A stretch of DNA of 64,000 nucleotides, from assembly GCF_027744825.2 (NCBI RefSeq), contig NC_071345.1:9755501-9819500 (forward strand). Direction: 5' to 3'. The position numbers and the translations under genes were made by a program. Source of the DNA: Synchiropus splendidus. Its lineage: Eukaryota > Chordata > Actinopteri > Syngnathiformes > Callionymidae. The notes beneath the pieces are model-generated. The model saw only the letters and a program-made list of their open reading frames with translations, did not search any database and had not been told where the DNA came from. Shown piece by piece: positions 36,627-62,637 of the stretch; position 1 is the stretch's first letter; each line of letters starts with the position of its first letter.

Positions 36627-39600
36627 CATTAACAAGAGCTTTAGCAACAGGAAAGACAAAGAAGTATTGTGTTACTAGCATTATAGCTAATAGCAATAAA
36701 GTGAAACTTCCAGTCTCATGCAGTCCTGAAGCATCACCAATATCAGTGAAAGAGTCATACTTTGCGACTAATTTAATAAGTCAAGAAGTTTCTTTTTGCA
36801 GCAGTGAAGAGGAAACAAAAACCAACTACATTCAGCATGGGGACAGACCTGGCCTGAGTTGTCTGTAATGGAGTTCCTCAGTGATCTTCTTCGAGCGACG
36901 ATGACAGACAGCTTGTGATCTGAGAGTCCAGCGGGCCGCTCACCCGCCCCGGGCCGTCCCTGAGGCCAGCCCCCGTCTGGGTCTGCTTGGTTCCTGTGCA
37001 CAGGCACAGACACGGGTATGACGAGAGGAACCATGGAGCTCTGTCTGCCTGAAGGACCATCCTCCTGCAGGTACAGCAAGCATGAGTCAGTTGGAGAGGA
37101 ACAGTGAGCTTCAAATGAACAGAAGAACCCCTTTAACATCACATCCGAATTATATATTCACAGTTCAGTAAATGAGAAGTGGGCGGCCAGGCCATGCTAT
37201 TTCAGTCAGCGTCACAATGTCACATAGAATTTTTTTATAGCGTTTTACGAGACCGTCTTTGAATCCCAGAATACATGGTGCAACACCCATCAGTCTGGAG
37301 TCAAAAACCTTTTTCGCTCAGCTGCATTTTCCTGCTGAAATCATTGCAATCTTTTGTCATTTTCAGAATGTTTACTGTCTTGAGTTAAAGTCCTCCATAA
37401 AGTGGCAAAATCTTGGATTTTTTTAATTTCTCTCAATCCTGGCTCACAAATATTCAACAGAAGAAGGTAGGAGGGCAGTAAAACCAACCACTAAAATGCA
37501 CATTAAAACAAGCATATGTTTCTCTTGAGCAACACTTTGGTAGCATGCCAACCTCGCCTTGCAGCCGAAACTCAACAATCGCAGTATTATACCAAGGACG
37601 CTAACTCAGGAATGTCGCTGTGAACTTGACTTATCAGAGCAAAAACTCTGGGCCATGTCAGTGACTATGATGATGTTTGGATCCGATCATGAGTACGTCT
37701 TCATAATTCTGAACTGTTCACCATTGACTTTGTGGTATAGAAAATGACCACTAATAGTTCCATAACAGCAACGCGTGTCTCAGTTGTCCGGAGCTCTCAA
37801 CACCTGGTGCACACGCTAGTCATTACTATCACATTTATTAGCGTGTTTATTGCTCAACTGTGTTGCAACACAGACAAGCAGATCAAGAACCACAGATCCT
37901 TGAGTTCCGCAACACTTCCTGTCTGAGCGGGTGAAAACAGGGGAGAATAGATGCCTAACAATAACACACCACTCGTCCAAAAAGAGATTGGAAAAAACTT
38001 TTTTTAGGAAAATACCAATCAATTCAACACTGCAGTAATATTAAACCAGTTTGGTGTGTGTGTGTGTGTGTGGAGGGTTGACAATGCTGCCCCTCCCAGC
38101 TGCAGCTGAATGACTGGGAAAGCGCCTGAGGAATGTGGAGGTGTGCAGACATGCAGCAGCCAACTGTATATCAAGGCTGCAAGCGTTACAAAAAAAAAAA
38201 AAACACCATGACGGTCCAAAAAACGGCTGCAGGGAAACGTGTTAGATATTCCACTGAAAACAGTTGTTGTAAAGCAAATGAACCGTTTGAAGCACCATCC
38301 TTACACCTTACTTTCAAAAGACTAGCTTTTATCACCTCTGCCACAGTGGTCATGTGACCATCGGTGTTCCGTCTGTTAGCAAACATAACTCAAAAACATC
38401 CATCCGGATTAGCACCTGGAATACTCATGGAACCCTGCCACCTGCTGCCCAACTGAGCTCATTGCTATCAACAGCATTTCAAACTTTAAAAAGAGAGGGA
38501 ATTGAATGGAGCAATTCAATTCTCCGAGAGGCCACATTATATACTGTTTCTGTTGTGACCGACGGCACACTACAAGATATTATCTTGAAAAGCTTTTAAG
38601 CGTTCTAATTGAACCTAATTTTTTTTACAGTTTTGACCTTGCGAAGGCCACATGACTACAGGTAAAAGGCTGCGTGTACCGTAGCCTCTGGGTCCTGCCT
38701 AGGTGCTAGCATGTCATATACATTAGGTATTTCAAAAATTGCCTCAGCAAATCTGTATTAATTCAATTCATGTGGTGAAAATTGCAATTCAAATGGAGGC
38801 TGACTTATTTAGACATTTGGGTCAGTATCCAGATGGAGTCGAAGATCATTTGTGGTAAATGTACTCGCTGAGTCAAAAGCTAGCTTGAGGAGAAACCATA
38901 TTAACAGGTGGATGATGATTTTTGGACTCATGAGGAAGGAAACCAAAACCTTCCTCTTTGTGCAACTGCATGAAAAAGTGAACATTTCCTTAAAATATTG
39001 GTGTTGAGGTGGAAGAGCTGTGATGCTAACCTTGACAGCTTTGGGAGGCAGAGACTCCATCTCAGATGCTTTCATGGCAAGAGTCTCTAAGTTGATCTCC
39101 TTGGAGGTCCTCCTTTTCCTCCTGGTACTCTGGATGACTCCCCCTGGCGCTCCCTGGTTTTCCCCTACTTTTGCAGCCTGCACGTTTGTGACACCATTCT
39201 GGGGCAGCGCCGGTTCTTTGGAGGTCGTGGACCAGAGATTTGTGGCGGGAGGTCCCTGAGGGGACTGGCCATCTCTGGAGAGCCTGCGTGAACGTCGAGG
39301 AGCCGCCGGCCAGGTGTCTGAAGCTTCTCCTGGATTTACCTTGTCAGCACGCGGATCAAGTCCGGCGAGACCCGACATGGCTCCCTGCTGGGGCTCCACG
39401 GTTCTGGCTCCTTCCTTTTTAGATCCAGAGTCATGTAAACAAAGCTCAGATGGCTGGTAGCCAAAAGTTGGGTTTGTTTGCACTTGTGCAGCCTCCTGCT
39501 GTGGAGGAACGCTCGGCGGCTGCATGTGTTGCTGTTGCATCTGCATGCGGCCCTGCAGCTGCTGCTGCTGGTGGTACTGCTGCTGCATCTGCTGCATCTG

Positions 39601-40437
39601 CTGCTGCTGCATCTGCTGCTGCAAATGCTGCTGCTGCAGATGCTGCTGCTGAAGACGGTGTTGCAGCTGTTGCTGCTGCTGCTGTTGCTGCTGCATCTGT
39701 TGCTGCTGCACCTGGTGCATCATTTGCTGCTGCGTCTTCTGCTGCTCGCCATACGGCAGGTTCTGCATCCCCTTGCCTCCTGGGAAGACTGAGTAGTATC
39801 CAGGGGGGAACTGCTGCTGCTTGCTGGGTCGGAACGTGGCCTGGAAGGGCTGCAGCATGGGCCCTTGCACATTGTGTCCCGCCACATGAGACTGACCCTG
39901 AAGATCTTTGTGGCCATGTTGATATGCTTGCATCTGAGCCTGGTGCATGGTAGACGCAGCATGCTCCCACTGAAGACCCCTCCCCTGAGCTTGACTTTGA
40001 GGGGCATCTCTGTAAACATCAACTGGCCTCTGCTGCTGCTGCTGCGGCTGCTGACCTTCACTCCCCATCTGCAGAGCGACACCTTCATGAAGTCCTTTAT
40101 GGAAACCCATCTGACTCCGGACGTTCATTCCACTCATGTAGGGGCCAAAGTTCTGCCCCCATGCTGCTGCGGGGGCCTCTTGAGACCAGCCTGGAGCCTG
40201 TACTGAGTTCTGGGCCATCCACTTTACGGGCGCAGCCTGCTGATAGGGAGGTAGACTCTGGGGCCCTTTCTCTGGGTTATAAACTCCAGAGCCACTAGCG
40301 GTCTCCGTGTGGCTCGTCTCTAAAGCTGGGGGGCCCATCCCATAATATACCTCCCCTGAATGCTGCACAGGCTCTTTCATAGCCGCGGGCCGATGCTTGC
40401 TAGTCTTGTCGGGGTTCACCTGAGAAGGAAGACTCAT
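32110..40437 (-). CDS. mideas: MIDEAS (ELMSAN1), ELM2/SANT subunit of the MiDAC deacetylase complex
   Basis: Nuclear scaffold that recruits HDAC1/2 with DNTTIP1 in the mitotic deacetylase complex. Exons, high to low: 40437-39031, 37064-36849, 36051-35709, 35628-35562, 35415-35276, 34694-34588, 34120-34045, 33970-33882, 33452-33309, 33245-33141, 33054-32882, 32365-32110; 1040 aa, close to the human length. Features: glutamine-rich N-terminus (about 232-306), [53 protein letters not shown]2 about 678-775, SANT about 786-832 ([24 protein letters not shown]), basic SANT end YYTYKKQVK, and a C2H2 finger with C951, C954, H967 and H971 ([23 protein letters not shown]), then an alanine-rich tail. The start ATG follows TTTACT; the frame is open slightly upstream but without another ATG. 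The order of motifs matches human MIDEAS rather than TRERF1 or ZNF541. The a or b paralogue is not determined. Confidence 0.92.
34804..35255. repeat. 77-bp minisatellite, six copies, in a mideas intron
   Basis: The word 'gttttagc' starts at 34804, 34881, 34958, 35035, 35112 and 35189, exactly 77 bases apart each time. Copies 2 and 5 are identical, and copies 1 and 4 share 'ttgaaccaatattcacatgc' where 2, 3 and 5 have 'tttaaccaatatccacatac'. This points to a 231-bp three-unit block that was duplicated. The array fills most of the 581-bp intron 34695-35275 and ends about 20 bases from its 5' splice site. Confidence 0.95.
36540..36628. repeat. (TG)n(TA)n(TG)n microsatellite in a mideas intron
   Basis: About 14 bases of TG, then about 28 TA units with one aata interruption, then TG again. 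It lies in the intron 36052-36848. Confidence 0.95.
39526..39744 (-). repeat. CAG/CAA-rich polyglutamine-coding tract
   Basis: Inside the first mideas coding exon, glutamine codons alternate with Met, His and Leu codons. Interruptions (ATG, CAC, CTG) break the pure runs. Other frames on both strands give poly-Ala, poly-Leu and Ala/Ser open frames that are only shadows of this repeat. Confidence 0.9.
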
Positions 40438-42950
40438 AGTAAAGTTGCAGGGCCTCAAACAATGACGAGAGGCCGCCGAGCCTCCAACTGGGTGTCTAGG
40501 CTTCCTTGCTTACTGAGGTATCTGCCAGGAAATATAAATCCACAAAGGAAAACACTCCATCCACAATCAAATTTGAGGGGAGTTGTTTGTTCTTCTGGGC
40601 TTTATTAGAGTTCCGGGACCTGACGAAGAAGAGAGAGGAAGAGTTAGAAGGCGCAGCCACTAATGTGCCAGTGTTTTCATAAGTTACTTGCAAGAGCACA
40701 ACCTGCTGACAATTTATGTACTAAAGAATACATCTTACCAAAACAACGTCAAGAAATGCTGACTAGCAATACTGAGAGTGTAGCGGACCCCTGGACAAGG
40801 ATCACAGGGGTGTTTTTCACGACAGTTTTCTGGTTGATTTGTCAACATTTCTTGAAAAATGACTCCCTGTGTCAGCGTTCCCTCACTGTCAGCTGAGTAG
40901 GACTCTTCCTCTAAAGGCAGACCTTAAGTAAAAGATGTACAATGCACTCTGATTTCCCGTTGTCAAACTCTCGACCACTTTATCAGAGGCACCCAATATG
41001 TTGGGAAAAAATCCTGGGGACGTCTGGTATAGTGTACAACAACAAGTAGAAGTAAGTAGGTTATTATGGTCAAAGCAGCTCAAAAATCCCACAATCATGG
41101 CATCCATGTCACCTTTTGTCTCCCATCCATTTTCTGTAAAAACTAGGTCTGCCAATAGATTACAGTTTTTTAATCCTCTTTAATCGCACAGCAGAGTTAA
41201 CTTGCGATTAATCGCAAATTAATCACACAATGTTTTACTGCTCTAAACCACAACTTTTAAGAGTTTTATCAACAACTCTACTTTAGTGCGATTAAACTAA
41301 ATCCAAAATTTGAATCCATTGACAGCCATAGTAAAAACATTGAAATTTCAAAATTAGCATCATAAAACATTCAACAAAAGATTGAGGTGGCAGTACCACC
41401 GGAAAACGTTGTTGCTGTTACCACCCGATACGTAGCTCTAATGAGACACGAGGAAGACCGAACAATGGCGGAAATTTTCCGATATATTTAACGGCCTCAC
41501 CGACCACCGCCTCCTACTACTAGTACTGCTGTTTTAGTGTAGGAGGTACACTATAAATACTCCTTATGCAGTCGCAATGTTGGTTTGGAAGTTTGACTCT
41601 GCGCTGCTCCCCTGGTGAACAAAATGGTGAACAGCAATACCAACGTAAAGATCGCATGGAAGCATGTGATCAGTGACGTAACATCGCCAGAAAAGGACGG
41701 GTACATTTTCGGAAGTAAAGGCAGCATGAAGGGTCCTTACAGCTGTGCACACAACTTCACCATTAGCTAATGCGAACATGGGGAAAATATACCACAATTC
41801 ACTGTCTTGTCGTCAAATAGTTTGTTCAGTAAAATATAGAATCGGAGATTAAGAATCATGGTAGCCTATTGCTGTAGTAGAGGAATAACAGTGAAACTGA
41901 ATTAGCTTCCAGTAAAAATCTCTGTGCAGGGTTATACAAGGTTCGCACAACAAAACAAGTGATTACAATAGGTTACAACATTGCCTTCCACTTCCCGACA
42001 CCACATCACATATCAGGGTCCAGCTAAATCGACAACGCATACTGCAATGTTGTTTGTGGTACCGGTATTTCTGGGGGGGAAAAACATCGCGATATTAAAT
42101 AAAAACCACGGCCTAAACTGGCCAACAGTACAGTGAGAGGGATGAAGTCACAGCATGTCAGGTGAGGTAAGCAGCTGACACAGCAAAAACAACACGAAGT
42201 TTCAACATTATAATCGATAAAATCGCTGTTGTTGCGGCGCAGAGGCGAGCCGCAGCCGACAGTGCACTGGGGGCCATTTGGCACAGACACGCAGGAAGCA
42301 GAGGGGGGGGGTCACGCAGCCGATATGTTTGTTTAACACGGCACCAACAAGGAAGAGCAGAAGTGTTAGCAAAGCGCTAAACAGCGGGTGTGTACCTTAC
42401 AAACGGTGCCAAAAGTTGTTGTCCACCGCCGACTCCGTGGAGCGGCTGTGGTTTGGATCAAAGTGCATGCAGCTCCATGAAGCGACAAACTCCTGATCAC
42501 TTTCATTCGAGTTTCACCGCGCGCAATATGGCGATCAGGCCAGTCCGGGACGCCAAAATATCCAAAATAGAAAGAGACTGCGAAATCCAGGCGAGGCTTT
42601 AGTTACAGGGAAACATGTCAGCACAACTTTCTCCCCGCAGCTGAGGCTCACATGAGGCGGGGAGAGTGGAAACTCTGCCGAGCAGCGGACTGTGTTGGTA
42701 TTTCCGCACTGGTCCAAGCGCTGCGAGGCTCCGAGCCACTTCGGTTCATCTACGTCGTCCTTTTTTTTGCAGAAGTTGGGAAACTGGCTAACACCGCCGC
42801 CTCACCCCAAAACTAGACATATCCTGTTATCCAAGCTGATCGTGTGGCCACTCCCATCGCTGCATCCGCGTTCGTTTGTTTTGTTGTCACTTCTGGGCCG
42901 AAGGAGAAGCGCCTGGGCGTGACGTCACTGCCAGAGCCGCGGCTGGAATT
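40438..42950 (-). promoter_or_regulatory. 5' untranslated region, first intron and promoter region of mideas
   Basis: No homologous coding exon is seen upstream of the start codon. GC- and CpG-richer DNA at about 42220-42930 (gcggcgcagaggcgagccgcagccg, ccgcgcgcaatatggcg) is the most likely promoter, and would put a long noncoding leader or intron before the coding exons. Around 41145-41235 there is 'gcgattaatcgcaaattaatcacac', a common fish dispersed repeat. Transcript ends are not determinable here. Confidence 0.4.
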
Positions 42951-45050
42951 TGAACAGCCTCGGGTTTGTACCCACCCACTGTTATACGTGACACAAGTCG
43001 TTCAGTGAACATGGCCCACATGAATAATAAATCATTGGAACACCTATTTGCTACATACGTAGTCAATAAGCGGTTTAAGAGTTTCAGTACAATTTTAATC
43101 AAGGAACCAAATTATTTAAGTTAGATACTGGATTCATACATTTTGCAGAATAGATCATTTTAGTTAAAGAAAGAGATTGATTGATTTTTTTTTTTTAATA
43201 TAGCTCCAAGACAAAGAAGGAAATTATTTGTGATTGTGTTATTATGTAAATTAATATCAGTTGTGTCGCGTATCGTTTTCTAACCTCTTTTAAATATAAA
43301 AAAAGAAGCTCGCAAGTTCGAATGCAGCATGAGGCAACTGTTTAGTTTGCGTGTGCGTGTGAGTTTGTGAATGCTTGTCGATTACCTCTCCGTAACGCCT
43401 TATATTTATGGGCTCCTGTGGTGCCAGAAAGTTACTTTGTTTGTTTGTTCATGCTTCACTGACAAGCGTGAACGTACTTGTACTTATACTCACACTTTCT
43501 AATCTAATCTCTGGCTGAGAAAAAAAACCGTTTTCGCTTGTAAAGGTTAAACTATTAAACCGTTTTTAGAAGCGATACGTTGTCCTTACTTTTAATGTAG
43601 CATTAAACCACAATCCACAATAGCACCATCTAGTGTCTATTTTGTGTAATGGCGCTCAAACGCTTTGTTCAGTTTTAAAATCTTAAAAAAAAGTCCCGGA
43701 AATTCGGTATCTTCTAAAAACTCCCAAAAACTCAAATCTCACCGAACCACTTGCATTAGGCAAACAGTGAGAATAAATGGAAATGAAACCAAACTTGAGA
43801 TGTTGCACACCAATCATGAGGCTGTTGTCTGGTGACGTCACACCGTTGCTATGAAGGGGATTCCCGGTCTTTTTCGGGAGTCAGTCGCTCTGAGCATGCT
43901 CTAACATATATTTTAATACATAATTACATGTTAGTTTATGCGATATTCTACATAAACCCAGAAACTAATGGATCAATTCATCTCTAGTTACAAGATGTTA
44001 TTGTTCTCCAAGGCCTCAATCCTGGTTGGCAGTGGTCAAGTGTTTCGTTTCAAGCTTTGGAGTTAAGCATTGTCCAGATGAGAGCCAAAATACATACCTT
44101 CTTTTCACTCACTAAAATCACATTAAAATATTAAAACCACGCTCGCGGGTAGGGTTCGGTCCCTCTCGTATGACACATACAAAGTTCATAGATGAAGAGC
44201 GTCGACCTGAAATATCTCCCTCTTGAAGACATAACATTCATTGCAGGTCAAACCATTTAATTTTTCATGTGCAATTCATCATCCTGGCTATAAAGAAGCA
44301 GCAGTTCTATTTCAATAGCAACCCGCCCTTGAACAGCTTTCACTTATCATTCCCCTCATTTGCAATGATATGAAAGAGACTGTTCTTTGACTCTTGTTCC
44401 GGCCACGGCCTTGGAAGACTTTCTCCTCTGACTCCTTCATCCTATTGCCTCCTTTCTGAACAGTGGTTCATGTTAAATAGCTCTTTATCGCCATGAAATC
44501 TAACCTCAGGTTTATTATAAAACTGTCTGCGAAACCATGACTGGAATTCACTCAATTTCCAATCAGTTTGGGGTAAGAAAATTTAAATAAAATATTGTGC
44601 AATATTTGTGAATATCATTTTAAAAAGCATGCACCATGCACATGTGCAAACATTTTGGGGGCCTGGTGCTCAAACCTTAAAAAAAGGCACCATTGTTACT
44701 TCTATTATTATTGCTTATTTTTATCCATTTATTTTTGTTTATTTATTTATTTTTACTTTTTCCATTATTGCACATTGTTCCAAAGCACTCTCCTCAATGA
44801 GCTTGGCAATAAAGCTGACTCTTACTCATTGCAAAAAAACATTATTATTGTTGTGTCAGTTGCTCACAGTGAAACAATCAGCTTTGATGTGTCTGAGACA
44901 ACACATTATGTATTTCTCTGAATTATCCTTTCATGAGTCGAACAATAACATGCTTCCCCTCCAACCTTTGAATAAAATATGCTGGGCATTACAAACGTGA
45001 GTAATTAAAACGATCAAATTTGTTTAAATCGACCCTCAAGAGTCTTCATT
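42951..45050. other. intergenic between mideas and ttbk2
   Basis: AT-rich DNA between two divergently transcribed genes. A short TTTA-rich run lies at 44700-44760. No gene or structured repeat is recognised. Confidence 0.5.
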
Positions 45051-45059
45051 TGGCTCCGT

Positions 45060-45298
45060 AAAGATCCGACTGGAAGAACCGACTCGTTAGCGACCGCCTC
45101 ACTCCAGAGGAGCTGCATCGCATCATTCCTCATCCAGCAGTAGGCTAGCAGGCTAACGCAGCTAGCGACAGACATGATCCCCAGTCCTCGGCGCCTTCTC
45201 TAAAACCCCCTCGCAATGACCACCTGACATTGTGAACAGGGGCAGGGCGACTGCATGGTTTATACACATCGGAGTCGGAAATGCTGCAGCGACGCAAG
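45060..45298 (+). other. ttbk2: proposed noncoding first exon of ttbk2
   Basis: A CpG-richer block ends in GACGCAAG|GTAGGT, a strong donor at 45299, about 1 kb before the acceptor at 46335 that precedes the start codon. The block contains short upstream ATGs (for example at 45281), out of frame with the kinase. The 5' limit is a guess. Confidence 0.45.
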
Positions 45299-46336
45299 GT
45301 AGGTGACCCGAGCACTGGTTAACTAGCTGGTTAGCATTGCTGCAGGACCACCGCAGTCAGGATTACAACGGATTTACCAGTTAAAGCAGTGCGGGAACAG
45401 CAAGCCCTCGTGTCTTGCTGCTTTCGAACCACGTAGAATCTTCGTGTCGGACATTGATGTTTTGGTTTTGGTCTAAACACAACAGTGTTAGCTGCTATCG
45501 CCGTGGTTACCATCAATACAAGCTACCACGACCCCGCCGGATACTGGCCACCGTCAATGCTCTGGAACTATGAACGCGATTTTATCGACACACTCCGGTT
45601 TAGAAATAATGTAGATATACTTTTACCAGTTGTATAGTACGCAACGTTGAAGAGTAAATTATTCCTTAAACGATTTATGGCATTGGTACAATAAAAACAG
45701 TCTAAACTAATAATCTAAAGTCCGTATAACTTCAATATATTTTTTTCTCATTTAGGGCTACCTGTTATATTAATATATAATGACCCCTAAATATAGAATC
45801 AACAGTCCTCTGTTCTTTTAAAGGATTCCTTCTGATGTTCTGAATTTTTAGAAAGAACAACACATTTTTTCAGGTTATCATTCGGGATATAGATATTAGA
45901 TTTCTTGTGACGAGCTGTATTTATTCAGGAGAAGGAACCAAAATGAAGTAGACGTTTGTTCTTAACTATAATATATTATTATTGACAGTACATAGTATAT
46001 AATATAATTGTCAAATAAGTTTTGATTTGAAAGAGTTCTGACTGTTTCGACTTGTACAAAGAGTGGAACACAAAGCGAAAGATACCTAGAACAAAGGTAC
46101 AAACTGATTGGACAGCTCAAGCTAAAATGAAAGACAATTCCCTTGTAAACTTTGAAGTATCAGTCAAGAATGTACTAGGAGCAGTAATCATCGTTCTCAG
46201 TAGTCAGTCAGTCGAAGTTGTGTGAAATGTTTTATCATTCAAATTCAGATGTCCATGTCAATCTTGGTCCCGTCTTTTGCAGTGAGGGGCCTTGGTCCCC
46301 GATGTCAGGACCAGCCTGTAGCTGAGAGCTCTCAGG

Positions 46337-52168
<5,832 letters not shown>

Positions 52169-53092
52169 CTGTGTTTGGGGAGACGTGACTGATCCAGTGA
52201 GCGTAGCAGGAGGCCGCACGTCCCTGTTAGCATGAGTCAACAAGGCATTTACTCAAGGGAATGTACTGTATGTAATGTAAAATGTACCATAAATTGTATT
52301 TATTTATTTATTCGCTGGATGCGCGTCGTGAAGACTTGACTTGTGCTGAGACTGAAGTTCTGGAGATTGCCAACTCTTACCTCTCATCTCGCTCCTTGAC
52401 ATGTAAGTCCCGTCAGAGGTCACCTGACCATCTAAACTCCGATCATGTAACTCCAAATATTAACAAGCAGCATCAGCATTCATGAAGGGCTCCGTCCCGT
52501 ACGCCCCGCTTGAGTAATTACAGTACGATGCATATCTTTGGCATATCACAGGTTAGTAGCGTGCTTTCGTTGTTAGCAAATGTTAAATGGCTAAAGGCAT
52601 CTGCACATTTAGAATGTATCTGTAAGTGCACTCATCGTTCAGTATTGTTGAACTGCATGAACATTTTTTTTATTTTTATTGTTCATTTGTACAGTCTGCG
52701 CATTTTTATTGAACTGCTTCTAATCATGAAATACAATATAGACAAGCCAACATGACTCGACTGGATGATTTAGCACTTTATTTAGTAGTATCTCCGCTAA
52801 CTCAGTTACAGATTTCTACCTTCTCTCGTGACTAATACTTGTGCTTCCTGTCCAAAGTGAGCATTCTGGGTAACATTGAAAGGATGATAAATTTGGGTCT
52901 CATATTCTCCTGACATGGGCGAAAAACATTCACTTTATTTGACCTTTTATCTGAAATGTTTCATCGCATATAAGTTATATAAAGATTTCCTGCGCGGGAG
53001 ATCTGCACCTGCACTAGTCTGAAAAAACATTAAAATACAAATATGACATATAGAAATATAGTGCGCTCAGAAACTTGGTGAAATCTTTGGAA
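52169..53092. other. convergent 3' ends of ttbk2 and churc1
   Basis: Holds the 3' UTRs of both genes. On the minus strand AATAAA at 52782-52777 is a likely churc1 poly(A) signal, with another possible one near 52941-52936. No clear canonical signal for ttbk2 was identified on the + strand. Confidence 0.5.
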
Positions 53093-54344
53093 CTAAAAAA
53101 GACTGGACTGTCTGGGGTCATCCGGCAGCACGCTTATGGAGTCCTCCGCTTTCCCGCACAGCATGCAGAGCATCGTGTATTCCTGCGCCAGAGAGAACAC
53201 ATGAGGCCCTGCTGGAGTTTAAAATGACACTTTTTTTTCCCCTAAAATTTCTCACCTGATATTCATCCACGACTGAAAACGTGTACTCGTGTCTGGCCAC
53301 AACATGGTCGCAGGTTTTACAAACGTCTGAAATATTAAATGATGATTGATATTGAATAAAAAATATTCATATTTCAAAGCAAACTCAAAAAGATCCCATC
53401 GGCAGACAGACAAATTTTAACTTTGTTTTTACTTTTCTTTTTTTTGTTTTCATGTGTTTCAAAATTACACTTTTACTTTTTCCGCAACACTGAACCTTTG
53501 ATAATGGCAATTTCAAGATGAAGGATTTATTTTTCCAACATTATTGTGACATACAGATCAAACAAATGTTATTTTAAAAAAAAACTTACGGTCATATGTG
53601 ACGATCTCCTCTCCGTCATCGTCCTCGGTGCTCTTATTGCTGATGAGGACAAAGTCTCTCTGATGGCAGCTGGCACAGCCCAGGTAGTTCATCAGGTAGG
53701 AGCCATCTTCCAGACAGGTGTTGCCCTGTGCATGAAATTATCATCATATTGTCACGTGTATTCCAGTGGTGTTTGTGCCTGAAAAATAATTTGACATAAA
53801 AAAAAATGCTGAGGCCAGTAATGGACACCTGGATCATCCAGTTCCAGCTTAATCAATTGACCACAAAACAAATGTGTAATATTTAATAATACACGATAAC
53901 AGAACTGCAGTCTAGGTAACACAGAAGCTCAAGGTTTTCATTTAAAACTTTGGATAGGGATTTTGGTGCTGTTTGTCCATCTCATATACGAAGGGATCAG
54001 ACTATTAGAGTGTTCAATTTTGTAATAATTTACTATATTTGAAGCTATTCTGGGGCAACAGAGTTGTCACAAAATTAATAAAACGGCGTCAATTAAGCCC
54101 ACAGAGAAAACACAAATGTGAGTTATTCTTCCTTCAGAAATACATTATGGGCCGATCATTGACATGGACAACAAGACATTCGATGAAACCCGAAGTCACC
54201 TTTCCCACCACCCACCTTTACTGAGCTATTTTGGAGCGATGGTGTGACTGTTTTTCAGAAAACTCAAGCTTTCCCAAGCGAGCAGAGTTTTATAAACACA
54301 CTTACCCGGTCAGGATACTCTTTATGAACACATCCGTTACACAT
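53093..54344 (-). CDS. churc1: Churchill domain protein
   Basis: Small zinc-binding nuclear protein, a developmental regulator downstream of FGF in vertebrate embryos. Exons, high to low: 54344-54306, 53725-53590, 53326-53256, 53182-53093, giving 111 aa, one less than I recall for human. The sequence begins [22 protein letters not shown] and ends [20 protein letters not shown]. Conserved cysteine pairs (C2/C5, CASC, CKTC, CMLC) and [24 protein letters not shown] are all present, so the zinc sites look intact. All junctions are GT-AG with agreeing phases. Divergent from znf106 and convergent with ttbk2. Confidence 0.96.
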
Positions 54345-54800
54345 TCTAAAATGTTAAAAACGTAAAACAATACAAAATATCGCAAACAGCTATTGTTTTG
54401 TGCTAAACGAAGACGCCCTGCTAATCATATGATTTGCAAATCAAAGACATGGCACTACGTTGACAACAGTGGTCGACATATGATTTACAGATCGCATAAA
54501 TGGCCGCCGCATTACTTCCGCTTACTGCTCTGCTTAACGATTGGTTAGTTTTGGTATACGACACAAGTTGACGCACATTGCGTAGCTATTTGTGAGCAGG
54601 CGCTGTCCTTGTTGCCATGTGAGATAATTAGCAGCTCAGGTGAGTGTTGAAGTGAGTCCGACATTTGCTTTCAATTCCGGTCTCATGACGAACAACCAGC
54701 TCACCGTTCAAACATGTCACGTTCTCAACGAACACTTTTGTTCGCCATTTTGTTTGACTGACAGGTGACGTTTGCTGCTGCGTTATTTTTGCTTAACTTT
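54345..54800. promoter_or_regulatory. bidirectional promoter, churc1 / znf106
   Basis: Only 466 bp lie between the two start codons. It contains 'ggccgccgcattacttccgc' (54501-54520), with a CTTCCG ETS-type site, and a CRE-like 'tgacgtca' (54804-54811) that overlaps the znf106 start. There is no obvious TATA box. A znf106 splice acceptor 'aactttcag' ends at 54803, so a noncoding first exon probably lies near 54600-54650. Confidence 0.5.
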
Positions 54801-54810
54801 CAGTGACGTC

Positions 54811-62637
<7,827 letters not shown>

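Noticed and set aside
39450..39953. Long alanine/leucine-rich open frames opposite and beside the mideas Q tract
   Set aside because: They are out-of-frame readings of a CAG/CAA repeat; the glutamine frame is the conserved MIDEAS one.
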